From contig QHUS01000092.1 of NCBI GenBank assembly GCA_003222035.1, positions 1-64,000 on the forward strand: DNA of 64,000 bases, in the 5' to 3' direction. Shown here one piece after another: positions 9,436 to 17,532 of this stretch (position 1 is the stretch's first letter; each line of letters opens with the position of its first letter). The notes under the pieces were generated by a model. That model was not told the origin of the DNA, made no database searches, and saw nothing but the letters and a program-made list of their open reading frames with translations. Both the position numbers and the translations under genes were made by a program. The stretch comes from Gemmatimonadota bacterium. Its GTDB lineage: Bacteria > Gemmatimonadota > Gemmatimonadetes > Gemmatimonadales > GWC2-71-9.

Positions 9436-10013
9436 AGCTGCTCGCGTTCCTCGTGGTCGCTATGGTGGTGCACGGCCCGCTGTCGCCGCTGTTGCCCACT
9501 GCCTTCGAGACCGCGCTGCTCTATTACGTGCGGTTCTACCCAGCCTGGCTGCTGGCGGTGGTCGGCACGCTGGGGGCGTCGCTCGCGGAAGCGCTCAACT
9601 ATCGGCTGGTGGATTGGGCCGTGGCGCTTCCGAAACTCGCGGCGCTGAAACAGCGCTCTGGGGTGCGTTGGACTGTCGGGGCGTTCTTGCGTGCCCCGTT
9701 CTGGACGACCGCGTTCGTGATCTTTTCCCCGATTCCCGACTCCGCGGTACGAATCCTCGCGCCGCTCGGCAGATATCCGCTCCACAAGTTTCTCGCGGCG
9801 GTGGCACTGGGCCGTTTCCCGCGCCTGCTAGTCATCGCCGGTCTCGGCGTGCTCGTCCCGATTCCGACGTGGCTGCTGCTCGGCGTCGGAGCGGGTCTCG
9901 TGGCGCTCACCGTGGGGCGAAGCGATGTGGCCGCGGCGCTCGCGTGGCTGTGGCGGCGCTACGGAGACCTCTACCGGCCACTCAACGGGCGTGCCGCTCG
10001 TCGAACGGACTGA
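9432..10013 (+). CDS. Integral membrane protein with VTT/DedA-like character
   Basis: This 193-residue, strongly hydrophobic protein starts at ATG 9432, coupled to the upstream stop. Segments such as YPAWLLAVVGTLGASLAEAL and FSPIPDSAVRILAPLGRYP followed by ALGRFPRLLVIAGLG recall the SNARE-associated/VTT (DedA) fold, in which a Pro-rich re-entrant loop and a G-R-x2-R motif are conserved. DedA relatives scramble or transport lipids such as undecaprenyl phosphate. The similarity is partial, so the call is tentative. Confidence 0.5.
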   Translation: MKLLAFLVVAMVVHGPLSPLLPTAFETALLYYVRFYPAWLLAVVGTLGASLAEALNYRLVDWAVALPKLAALKQRSGVRWTVGAFLRAPFWTTAFVIFSPIPDSAVRILAPLGRYPLHKFLAAVALGRFPRLLVIAGLGVLVPIPTWLLLGVGAGLVALTVGRSDVAAALAWLWRRYGDLYRPLNGRAARRTD

Positions 10014-10016
10014 ACT

Positions 10017-10877
10017 ATGTGGCTACTCGGGCTCGTGCTCCTGGCGGATACGATTCGGACCTTCACGCTCCCGCTTTCGGCGGCCGAGTCGCTCACGGTC
10101 ACGGTGGCGGGCGATGGCGATCCTGTGGTGCTGGTGCCGGGCTTGATCGGCTCGGCTTTCGGGTACCGTCGGCTCGTACCGCTCCTGACTCAGGCCGGGT
10201 ACCGCGTCATCGTGGTGGAGCCACTCGGCATCGGCACGTCGGCGCGCCCCGAGCACGCTGACTACTCCCTTACGGCCCAGGCCGACCGCATCGCCGCCGC
10301 GCTCGACCGGCTCGCCGTGCGGGGCGCGATCGTCATCGCCCACTCACTCGGCGCGTCGATGGCGTACCGCATGGCCTACCGGCGCCCGGACCTCGTCGTC
10401 GGGATCGTCTCGATCGACGGGGGTCCCGCCGAGCGAGCTGCCACGCCCGCGTTTCGCCGCGCGATGGCGTTCGCGCCATGGATCAAGCTGTTCGGCGGCG
10501 TCAGCCGCGTGCGCAGGAAGGTCCGGGCGCAGCTGATCAAGGAGTCTGGAGACACGACCTGGGTGAGCGACGCGGTAGTGGATGGCTACACCCAGGGGGC
10601 GGCCCGGGATTTGGACGCGACGCTCAAGGCGTTCGTCACAATGGCTGAGCGACGTGAGCCGGAGCGGTTGCGTCCCCATCTCTCGGAGTTACGGTGTCCT
10701 GTCCGGCTCCTGGTCGGGACCGCGCCGCATGACGGAGGGATCAGCCAAAGAGAGGTAGGCGTCCTCGCGGAAGCGCTCCCAGCGTTCACGGTTGACAGCA
10801 TTCCAGGGGTGGGGCACTTCATCCAGGAGGAGCGGCCGGAGGCGATTGTGGCAGCGGTGGCGCGGGTCCGCTCGTGA
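10017..10877 (+). CDS. Alpha/beta-hydrolase fold protein
   Basis: ATG 10017 lies 3 bp after the previous stop. The 286-residue protein begins with a hydrophobic segment and carries the alpha/beta hydrolase landmarks: VVLVPGLIGS (oxyanion region), nucleophile elbow AHSLGAS, a late acid region LVGTAPHDGG and catalytic-His motif GVGHFIQEE. Family members include esterases, epoxide hydrolases and C-C hydrolases; the substrate cannot be told. The N-terminal hydrophobic stretch could be a signal or membrane anchor. Confidence 0.8.
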   Translation: MWLLGLVLLADTIRTFTLPLSAAESLTVTVAGDGDPVVLVPGLIGSAFGYRRLVPLLTQAGYRVIVVEPLGIGTSARPEHADYSLTAQADRIAAALDRLAVRGAIVIAHSLGASMAYRMAYRRPDLVVGIVSIDGGPAERAATPAFRRAMAFAPWIKLFGGVSRVRRKVRAQLIKESGDTTWVSDAVVDGYTQGAARDLDATLKAFVTMAERREPERLRPHLSELRCPVRLLVGTAPHDGGISQREVGVLAEALPAFTVDSIPGVGHFIQEERPEAIVAAVARVRS

Positions 10878-10888
10878 AAGCGGGTCCG

Positions 10889-10918
10889 TTGCCCGGCGCG
10901 CCGTCTCGTGATTACAAT
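10889..10918 (+). promoter_or_regulatory. Sigma-70-like promoter
   Basis: TTGCCC (10889-10894), an 18-bp spacer and TACAAT (10913-10918, five of six matches to TATAAT) precede the ATG at 10928. The -10 ends 9 bp before the start codon and no Shine-Dalgarno is visible, so a leaderless transcript is likely. Confidence 0.5.
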
Positions 10919-10927
10919 TCCCGCGCT

Positions 10928-12034
10928 ATGACTCGACACCTCTTCCTCGGACTATTCGTCCTCCTGTCAGCCGGCGACCGATCGGCGCCGCTCGAAGCTC
11001 CCGGTCCTCGCATCTTCCTGGACGACGCGAACGGCACGCTCGTCCTCGACCTTGCGCCCATGGACCTGCCCGCGCGAACGCCGCATCACGCGATCGCACA
11101 ACCTCCGGTGGCAACACTCGAGATTCCCGAGTCGGGATCCATTTATGGCTTCCGGGTTCAGGTGGTGGACAGCGCCGGGCACGCACTCCCCGACGAACTG
11201 ATCCATCATTTCAATCTCATCGACCCGGACCACCGCGAGCTGTTTCTCCCGATCTCGCGGCGCCTCCTGGCCGCGGGACACGAGACTGGAGCGATCCAGC
11301 TGCCACGTCTGCTGTTCGGGCTGCCGCTCAAGCAGGGCGAGCACGTCGTCGCGAGCGCGATGGTCGAGAACATGACCCCGACGGCCTATCGGCAGGCGCG
11401 GGTGCGTCTCGTCATGCGCTTCACGCCCGCGCGGCGTCCGTGGCCGCTGTTTTCCGCCTCGCCGTGGCAGATGGATGTCGCGTTTCCGGTCGGCGACAAG
11501 TCGTTCGCGCTTCCCCCCGGGCGGTCTTCGCGCTCGTACGAGGGCAGCCCGGCGGTGCCCGGAAAGATCGTCGGCCTGGGCGGGCACATGCACGACTACG
11601 GGCGCGTGATCGAATTCACCGACGTGACGTCGGGTGCAGTTATCTACCGTGCCTCCCCGGTCGCGGATGCGGCAGGCCAGATCGAATCGATTCCGGTCGC
11701 GAAGCTGTACGGCTGGACCCGGCTCGGCGTTCACATCGTGCCGGAGCACCGCTATCGCATCAGCGTGTCCTACGACAATCCCACCGGCGCGCCCATTCCA
11801 GATGGAGGCATGGGGGTCGTTGGCGGGCTGTTCGTTCCCGATCACGGAGTCACCTGGCCGGCTGCGGACCCCCGCGATTCCCTCTATCAAGCGGATTACC
11901 GACACTACATGCGGCTCGAGGGGGACGGGCACGGGCACGACATGATGCGGATGGCGGACAAGTCGATGGCGAGGGGGGGCGCGATGCCCATGAAGATGGG
12001 CGCCCACGAGCGCGCCGCGCACGACCGCCACTAG
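10928..12034 (+). CDS. Secreted copper type II monooxygenase-like protein with His/Met-rich tail
   Basis: ATG 10928 follows a promoter-like -10 directly. The 368-residue protein has an N-terminal signal-like segment. A central region, IVGLGGHMHDYGRVIEF, resembles the copper-binding HxH of peptidylglycine/dopamine-type monooxygenases and the related SURNod19 family. The last 25 or so residues are unusually rich in His and Met (GHGHDMMRMADKSM, MPMKMGAHERAAHDRH), as in copper-handling proteins. Monooxygenase activity cannot be claimed from the sequence; copper binding or storage is an equal alternative. The next gene starts 19 bp downstream. Confidence 0.55.
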   Translation: MTRHLFLGLFVLLSAGDRSAPLEAPGPRIFLDDANGTLVLDLAPMDLPARTPHHAIAQPPVATLEIPESGSIYGFRVQVVDSAGHALPDELIHHFNLIDPDHRELFLPISRRLLAAGHETGAIQLPRLLFGLPLKQGEHVVASAMVENMTPTAYRQARVRLVMRFTPARRPWPLFSASPWQMDVAFPVGDKSFALPPGRSSRSYEGSPAVPGKIVGLGGHMHDYGRVIEFTDVTSGAVIYRASPVADAAGQIESIPVAKLYGWTRLGVHIVPEHRYRISVSYDNPTGAPIPDGGMGVVGGLFVPDHGVTWPAADPRDSLYQADYRHYMRLEGDGHGHDMMRMADKSMARGGAMPMKMGAHERAAHDRH

Positions 12035-12053
12035 GCAGCCTCCCGCCGACGTC

Positions 12054-12710
12054 GTGCTGTTCGACTTCGGCGGGACGCTCGACGCGGATGGCGTTCACTG
12101 GAGTCCTCGGTTCCACGCCGCCTATCGTGCCGTGGGCGGTGGCCTGGATTTCGCGGCGTTCGAGACCTTCTTCAAGGCCTCCGACACGGCTGTCGCGCGG
12201 TTGCCCGACATTCGAGCGCTCGGATTCCGCGCCGCGATCGACGCGCAAGCCCGTTTGCTGGCCGGATTCCTGCCCGACCGTGTGGACCCCGGGGTGATCG
12301 CGCAGCGGTTGCACGCGGATGCGCTCGCGATCGTGACACGCAACACTCCCGTGCTGGAGCGACTCGCCCGGCGCTACAAGCTCGGAGTCGTGTCCAACTT
12401 CACCGGCAACCTGCAGCCGTGTTTGCAGGAGCTCGGATTGGCGAGATTCTTCAGCGTGATGAGCGACTCGGCCCTGGTGGGGTGGAGCAAACCCGACGCG
12501 CGTATCTTCACACACACCCTGGACGCGCTGGGCGTGTCGCCACAGCGCACGTGGATGGTGGGCGACAACTTCGAAGCGGACGTCCGCGCCGCCGCGGCGC
12601 TGGGGATGCGGACGTGCTGGCTCGCGCCGCCCGACCGCAGCCCGCCGGGGGGCCTCGTCCCCACGGCCCGGATCGCGCGCCTCCCGGACGTCGAACAGGT
12701 GCTGGACTGA
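12054..12710 (+). CDS. HAD-superfamily hydrolase (subfamily IA-like)
   Basis: GTG 12054 opens a 218-residue HAD protein. Motif I is LFDFGGTLD: the nucleophile Asp is present, but the position of the usual second Asp is Gly, which weakens a classical phosphatase call. Motif II is SNFTGN, motif III GWSKPDARIF (Lys), and motif IV MVGDNFEADV. It is the first gene of the forward run that continues through the nucleotidyltransferase 1 bp downstream. By context it may act on a phosphorylated headgroup precursor, a role played by separate phosphatases in known inositol-lipid loci. Confidence 0.8.
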   Translation: MLFDFGGTLDADGVHWSPRFHAAYRAVGGGLDFAAFETFFKASDTAVARLPDIRALGFRAAIDAQARLLAGFLPDRVDPGVIAQRLHADALAIVTRNTPVLERLARRYKLGVVSNFTGNLQPCLQELGLARFFSVMSDSALVGWSKPDARIFTHTLDALGVSPQRTWMVGDNFEADVRAAAALGMRTCWLAPPDRSPPGGLVPTARIARLPDVEQVLD

Positions 12711-12711
12711 C

Positions 12712-13443
12712 GTGCACGGGCTGATCCTCGCCGGGGGAGAGGGGTCGCGGCTTGCTGCCGGGGGCGTTCGGGTGCCGAAGCCTCTCGTGGAGGTAGCCGG
12801 CCGCCCCCAGATCGTGCGGTTGCTCGAGACCTTCGCCTCCCTAGGCTGCCCCAGTCTGACCTGTGCTGTGCGGGCCGATTTCCCCGCGGTGGTACGCCTC
12901 CTTGCCGAAGCGCGGTTCGGACCGCCTCTTTCGGTGGTGGAGTGCCGGACGCCGTCGTCGCTGCATACGCTGGTCGAAGGGCTTCGGGCGGTACCGGCGG
13001 GTCCGGTCTTCTGCAGCATGGTGGACACCGCCATGCGAGGGGAGGACTGGGTCGCGCTGTACCAGGGGACGGCCCGGCATCTGGAGGAGGGCGTGGACAT
13101 GGTGCTCGCTGTGACCCCCTACATCGATGATGAGTCTCCTGTGTACGTTACCCGGACCAAGCGGGGAGGAGGGGGGAGGGAAGGGGTGGCGGTCCAGGCG
13201 GTGAGCGACCAGCCGGTCGACCCGCCCTGCGTCACCGGCGGGGTCTACGGCTTGAGTGCGGGGGCGCGCGGCGCCGCGGCGGACGCGGTCGCCGCCGGCG
13301 TGCGGAAGATGCGCGGCTTTCTGAAGGCCGTGTTGGCGGACGGCGGGCGCGTGGCGGCGGTGGAAGTACCGCGCATCATCGACATCGATCGACCATCGGA
13401 TCTCCAAACTGCCAACGCGTGGCTGGCCGCACGCGAAAGGTGA
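12712..13443 (+). CDS. Sugar/polyol-phosphate nucleotidyltransferase (NTP-transferase fold)
   Basis: GTG 12712 begins one base after the HAD stop. The 243-residue product opens with the NTP-transferase signature LILAGGEGSRL followed by KPLVEVAGRP, the nucleotide-binding loop and Lys of the GT-A-like nucleotidyltransferase family; RIIDIDRPSDL near the end is also typical. It should activate a phosphorylated sugar or polyol with CTP or another NTP. The two CDP-alcohol phosphotransferases downstream make CDP activation the likeliest. A G-rich tract at 13163-13186 encodes a KRGGGGREG loop that looks like a simple-sequence insertion. Confidence 0.8.
   Translation: MHGLILAGGEGSRLAAGGVRVPKPLVEVAGRPQIVRLLETFASLGCPSLTCAVRADFPAVVRLLAEARFGPPLSVVECRTPSSLHTLVEGLRAVPAGPVFCSMVDTAMRGEDWVALYQGTARHLEEGVDMVLAVTPYIDDESPVYVTRTKRGGGGREGVAVQAVSDQPVDPPCVTGGVYGLSAGARGAAADAVAAGVRKMRGFLKAVLADGGRVAAVEVPRIIDIDRPSDLQTANAWLAARER
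13163..13186 (+). repeat. G-rich tract with G-quadruplex potential inside the nucleotidyltransferase gene
   Basis: Runs of 4, 2, 6, 3 and 4 G separated by single or double A lie on the coding strand. They encode KRGGGGREG, which interrupts otherwise ordinary sequence at a probable loop. Similar tracts occur at 35979-36014 and 45696-45747. Confidence 0.6.
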
Positions 13444-13446
13444 ACC

Positions 13447-14307
13447 TTGGCCCAACTCGTCGCGATCTATCGCAACCCGTCGTACTCTCCCCTGCAGCAC
13501 CGCGTGAACGACACCGCCATCCTCGATGCGACGGTGGCGCGGCTCGAGGCCGAAGGCTGGCGCGCGATCAAGACCACCGAGTGGGAGGTCGAGCGCGGTC
13601 GAGTCCCCGGGGCGGAGCTGTATCTCAACATGTGCCAGGGCGCGCGCGCGGCAGAGCAGCTGCTGTCGCTCGAGTCGGATGGCGCGGTGATCGTGAACCG
13701 CCCGTCGAGCGCGCTGAATTGTCACCGGCGTCGCCTGGTCGAGCGGTTACGGGAGACCGGCCTCGCGTTTCCCCGCACTCTGATCCACGCGACCTCGGGG
13801 CCCGCGCCCTCGCCCGAGGAGCTCGAAGGCCTGCACGCCGATCAGGGGAAGGTCTGGCTCAAGCGGGGCGACGTGCACGCGGAGCGCCCCGAAGATGTGA
13901 TCGCGACGTCGCTCGAGCGCGTGGCAGACGCGCTGCAGGCGTTCCGCCAGCGCGGCATCCCCTGGGTGGCGCTGCAGGAGCACATTCCCGGCCCGGTGGT
14001 GAAGTTCTACGGCGTGGCGGAAGGGCGATTCTTTAACTGGTACGGGGCGGACGCGGGCTTCGCGGGCGAGCGGCCACGGGTGGACGAGCGGCGGCTCAAG
14101 GCGCTCGCTCTCGATGCGGCGGCGAGCATCGGGCTCGAAGTGTTCGGCGGCGACGTGGCCTTCCCCGAGCCCGACCGTCCCGTCCTGATCGATATCAACG
14201 ACTGGCCGAGCTTCGCGCCGTTCCGCGAGGACGCGGCGCGGGCCATTGCGGCCTATCTCATCCAACGATTCGCCATCGGTGACGTGCGTGACGCATACGT
14301 TGCGTAG
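13447..14307 (+). CDS. ATP-grasp enzyme, possibly inositol/polyol-phosphate kinase-like or a ligase
   Basis: The 286-residue product starts at TTG 13447, 3 bp after the previous stop. It has ATP-grasp features: KVWLKRGDVHAE in the ATP-binding region, VALQEHIPGPVVKFYGV (the strand carrying the purine-contact residues) and a terminal metal-binding motif VLIDINDWPSF. The Gln-Glu plus VKFYGV arrangement and the D-I-N-x-x-P-S ending are closer to inositol-trisphosphate 5/6-kinases (DVNYFPSY) than to the E-x-N motif of most ligases. A kinase for a cyclitol or polyol is therefore a serious alternative to an amide-bond ligase. Both are inference; overlap with the aminotransferase gene shows they are coexpressed. 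Confidence 0.65.
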   Translation: MAQLVAIYRNPSYSPLQHRVNDTAILDATVARLEAEGWRAIKTTEWEVERGRVPGAELYLNMCQGARAAEQLLSLESDGAVIVNRPSSALNCHRRRLVERLRETGLAFPRTLIHATSGPAPSPEELEGLHADQGKVWLKRGDVHAERPEDVIATSLERVADALQAFRQRGIPWVALQEHIPGPVVKFYGVAEGRFFNWYGADAGFAGERPRVDERRLKALALDAAASIGLEVFGGDVAFPEPDRPVLIDINDWPSFAPFREDAARAIAAYLIQRFAIGDVRDAYVA

Positions 14308-15622
14308 GCTCCAGGTCCCCGGGCCGAAGTCGAAGGCCCTGTTCGACGCCGAGGCGCTGTATTTGGCCCCTGGCACTCAGAGCGTGGCGCTCTTCAGCCA
14401 GCTCTCGATCGATCACGGGGACGGTGCGGTGCTGTACGACGTGGACGGCAACCGCTACGTGGATCTGCTCGCGGGAGTCGGGGTCGCCAGCATCGGGTAC
14501 GCCCATCCGAAGTACGTCGCGGCCATGCAGCGACAGATCGCGCGGGTTCACGTGGGGAGCTTCACGACGGAGCATCGCGCCGCGCTCGTGAAGCTGATCG
14601 CCGAGCTCACCCCCGGCGACTTGAATCGCACGCAATTCTATTCGAGCGGTGCCGAAGCCATCGAGGCGGCGCTGCGACTCGCAAAGTCGCGCACCGGCCA
14701 CACGGAGGTCGTGGGCTTCTGGGGCGGGTTCCATGGCAAAACCGGCGGCGTGCTTCCCGTGCTCGGCTCGAGCTTCAAGCACGCGCTCGGGCCCCTCATG
14801 CCGGGCGCGTACCTGTCGCCCTACGCCTCGTGCGCCCGCTGCGCCTTCGGGAAGACCTTCCCGTCGTGCGAGTGGCACTGCGTCGACTTCCTCCGCAAGA
14901 AAATCGAGCTGGAAACCACGAAGGACGTCGCCGCGATCATCGTCGAGCCGATCCAGGGCACCGCCGGTAACGTGGTGCCGCCGCCGGGCTACCTGAAGCT
15001 GCTACGCGAGCTCGCCGACAGCTTGGGCGCCCTCCTGATCTGCGACGAGATGATCACCGGGTTCGGGCGTACCGGGAAGATGTTCGCGATCGAGCACGAG
15101 AGCGTGCTGCCGGACATTCTGACGGTCGGCAAGGGGTTCGGCGGTGGGTTCCCGATGAGCGGCGTGATCGCGCGCGAAGAGATCGCCTTCTCGCAGCCGT
15201 GGGCGAACGCGAGCGGCAGCTCGTCGTCGTACGGCGGCAATCCCCTCGCCGCGGCGGCGGCGCGTGTCACCATCGAGACGATCATCGAGGATCAGCTGGT
15301 CGAGCACGCGCGGCAGCTGGGCGCGAAGATGCTGGCCGAGCTGAAGAGGTGGGAATCCGAGCTGCCCATCGTATCCGACGTGCGGGGTCGTGGACTGATG
15401 ATCGGGATGGACCTCGTCGTTCCGGGGACCCGCCGGCTGCTCGACAAAAAGACCACGCGCTGGATCTTCGACACGCTGCTGGCCCGCGGGGTGCTCGCCA
15501 TGATCTACAACCCCGAGGTGCGCATCAATCCGCCGCTGGTCATCGACGAAGATCAGGCGCTGGGCGCCCTGGCGACCATGAAGGATGTGCTGGGTGAAGC
15601 CGCCGAACGACTTGTCGGATAA
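14288..15622 (+). CDS. Class III PLP-dependent aminotransferase
   Basis: The frame is open from 14246; I take GTG 14288 (GTG 14279 is the alternative), inside the end of the ATP-grasp gene. The product, about 444 residues, has class III motifs: VDLLAGVGVASIGYAHP near the N-terminus, FYSSGAEAIEAALRLAK, VEPIQGTAGNVVPP, ICDEMITGFGRTG and the PLP lysine in TVGKGFGGGFPMSG. A CARC…CEWHC stretch gives a C-x2-C-x8-C-x3-C pattern, as in the subset of GABA-type aminotransferases carrying an iron-sulfur or metal site. Next to a dehydrogenase it could turn a keto-sugar or keto-polyol into an amine. The substrate is not known. Confidence 0.85.
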   Translation: MTHTLRRLQVPGPKSKALFDAEALYLAPGTQSVALFSQLSIDHGDGAVLYDVDGNRYVDLLAGVGVASIGYAHPKYVAAMQRQIARVHVGSFTTEHRAALVKLIAELTPGDLNRTQFYSSGAEAIEAALRLAKSRTGHTEVVGFWGGFHGKTGGVLPVLGSSFKHALGPLMPGAYLSPYASCARCAFGKTFPSCEWHCVDFLRKKIELETTKDVAAIIVEPIQGTAGNVVPPPGYLKLLRELADSLGALLICDEMITGFGRTGKMFAIEHESVLPDILTVGKGFGGGFPMSGVIAREEIAFSQPWANASGSSSSYGGNPLAAAAARVTIETIIEDQLVEHARQLGAKMLAELKRWESELPIVSDVRGRGLMIGMDLVVPGTRRLLDKKTTRWIFDTLLARGVLAMIYNPEVRINPPLVIDEDQALGALATMKDVLGEAAERLVG

Positions 15623-16496
15623 GGGCCGAGCCGTCGAGGAGTGGGTCGACCTCCACTTCTTCCGGCCGATCGGTATCCGGATTGCGCGCGCGCTCCAGCC
15701 GACCGGCATCTCCGCGGACCAGGTGACGCTGTGGTCGCTCGCGATCGGGCTCGTGGCCGGCCACTTGTTCGCGTACGGCGATCGCTGGACCAACCTGATC
15801 GGCTTCGGGTTGTTCATCGTCTCCGACATCTTCGACTCGGCCGACGGTCAACTGGCGCGGCTGCGCGGCACCTCGACGCGGTTCGGCCGCTTGCTCGACG
15901 GCATCAGCGACAATCTCCGCTTCGTGAACCTCTACTTCCATCTCATCTACCGTCTCATCCAGTCGGGGTACTGGTGGCCGGGCGCCGTGCTGCTCGTGGC
16001 GGCGGCGGGCCTCGCGCACAGCATCCAGAGCGCCGCCATCGACTTCGTGCGGAACGCGTTTCTCCACATCGGGATCGGTAAGCGCGGCGAGCTGGATCTC
16101 CCCGAGGACCTGCGGGCCACGCGGCCGGCCACGTTGCTGGCGCGATTCGGCGGCAGGGTGTATCGCGACTACGTGCAGCGGCAAGCGGAGCTGTTCCCGC
16201 GCTCGGTCAAGCTGATCCGCGACCTGCGCCGCTATCCGGTAACGGACGGGTTCCGCCAAGGGTACCGGTCGCGTCAGGAAGTCGTGCTGCCGCTGTGCGC
16301 GTGGCTCGGGCAGAACATCCGCTTCGCGGCGCTGGGCGCCGCGGCGCTCGTCGGGCATGTGTCCGCGTTCCTCTGGACCGAGGCCGTGTGGATGAGCCTC
16401 CTCCTCGTGGTGCTCATCTGGATCCATGAGTCGAACGCCACGGTGCTGGGAGACCTGTTCGACAGCGAGCGCCATGCCTACGCCCGCGTCACCTGA
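15585..16496 (+). CDS. CDP-alcohol phosphotransferase (first of two)
   Basis: ATG 15585 overlaps the aminotransferase end by 38 bp; GTG 15594, with AAGGA 10 bp upstream, is also possible. The 303-residue membrane protein contains the complete CDP-alcohol phosphotransferase signature, D-x2-D-G-x2-A-R-x8-G-x3-D-x3-D, as DSADGQLAR…GRLLDGISD. All four catalytic or metal Asp residues are present. Such enzymes join an alcohol to a CDP-activated partner, releasing CMP, in the inner membrane. It is longer than minimal family members, with a hydrophilic section around residues 165-230. In this operon it probably installs or builds the lipid headgroup. Confidence 0.85.
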   Translation: MCWVKPPNDLSDKGRAVEEWVDLHFFRPIGIRIARALQPTGISADQVTLWSLAIGLVAGHLFAYGDRWTNLIGFGLFIVSDIFDSADGQLARLRGTSTRFGRLLDGISDNLRFVNLYFHLIYRLIQSGYWWPGAVLLVAAAGLAHSIQSAAIDFVRNAFLHIGIGKRGELDLPEDLRATRPATLLARFGGRVYRDYVQRQAELFPRSVKLIRDLRRYPVTDGFRQGYRSRQEVVLPLCAWLGQNIRFAALGAAALVGHVSAFLWTEAVWMSLLLVVLIWIHESNATVLGDLFDSERHAYARVT

Positions 16497-17532
16497 GCCG
16501 CGGCGCTACCGCGGGGCCCTCATCGGAGCGGGCGGGATCGCGCGGCAGTCGCATCTCCCCGCGCTCCGCGGCGCCCCGGCCCTGCAGCGCCGGGTGGAAG
16601 TGGTCGCGCTGGTAGACAGCGCCGCCGACGTGCCGCCGGTCGACACGCTTCCGCTGCTTGCGCGCCGCGAGCAGCTCGCGGACCTCGGGCCGCTGGATTT
16701 CATCGACATCTGCACGCCGACCGCATCGCACCTGGACCTGACGCTCTGGGGGCTCGAGCGTGGCTACCATGTCGTGTGCGAGAAGCCCGTCGCGCTGACG
16801 CGCGTCGAAGCGGACCGGATCGGCGCCGCCGCCCGGGCCAACGGTCGCATCGTGATGCCGTGTCACCAGTACCGCCACAACCCGGTCTGGGTGAAGGTGA
16901 AGGAGTGGCTCGCCGCTGGCGCCATCGGCCACTGGCACCTGGCCGAATTCTCCGTCCACCGGCCGACCGCCGATCCGGGTCGCGCCGCCGGCGACCCCGG
17001 CTTGCCGTGGCGCGGCACGCGTGCGGCCGGGCGCGGCGGGGTGCTGCTCGACCACGGTACGCACCTCATCTATCAGCTGCTCGACATCGCCGGTCTGCCG
17101 TCCACGGTGAGCGCTTGGACCGGCCGCCTGCGCCACGCAGCATACGAAGTCGAGGACACGGCATCGCTGCGGTTCGAATACCCGGGGGGAGGGCGGCTCG
17201 TCACGATGTTCTTCACGTGGGCGGCGCGCTCCCGCGAGAACCGGATTCGCTTCGTCGGTGACGCGGGTGCGATCGAGTGGGCCGGGGGCGAGCTGCGGCT
17301 CGAACGCGCCGGCGTCGTGGAGCGATTCGACTATTCGGCCGAGCTCGAGAAGAGCGCCTACCACCGCTGGTTCACGGGCCTATTCGAGGGGTTTGTCGCG
17401 GCGCTGGACCACGGCGCCGCAGCGGCCGCGGCCCCATTCCTCGAGGACATCCGGCGGGTCGCCAGCGTGGTGGAGCACGCGTACACCGCCGCCCGCAGCG
17501 GGACCACGGTCGCGATCCCGGGGAGCGCGTGA
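16474..17532 (+). CDS. Gfo/Idh/MocA-family NAD(P)-dependent oxidoreductase
   Basis: I take ATG 16474 (MPTPASPEPRRYRG…), 23 bp inside the preceding gene; an upstream ATG at 16426 adds only unlikely residues. The 352-residue protein has the Rossmann motif LIGAGGIARQSHLPAL, IDICTPTASHLDL and the family's catalytic-lysine motif CEKPVALT, with the C-terminal substrate domain to the end. Relatives oxidise inositols, sugars and UDP-sugars. With the adjacent aminotransferase it could make a keto intermediate for amination. Its stop overlaps the next GTG by 4 bp. Confidence 0.85.
   Translation: MPTPASPEPRRYRGALIGAGGIARQSHLPALRGAPALQRRVEVVALVDSAADVPPVDTLPLLARREQLADLGPLDFIDICTPTASHLDLTLWGLERGYHVVCEKPVALTRVEADRIGAAARANGRIVMPCHQYRHNPVWVKVKEWLAAGAIGHWHLAEFSVHRPTADPGRAAGDPGLPWRGTRAAGRGGVLLDHGTHLIYQLLDIAGLPSTVSAWTGRLRHAAYEVEDTASLRFEYPGGGRLVTMFFTWAARSRENRIRFVGDAGAIEWAGGELRLERAGVVERFDYSAELEKSAYHRWFTGLFEGFVAALDHGAAAAAAPFLEDIRRVASVVEHAYTAARSGTTVAIPGSA

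Noticed and set aside
10967..13100. Minus-strand frames 10967-12031 and 11850-13100
   Set aside because: They lie antisense to the copper-protein, HAD and nucleotidyltransferase genes, which have clear motifs. The minus translations are low-complexity.
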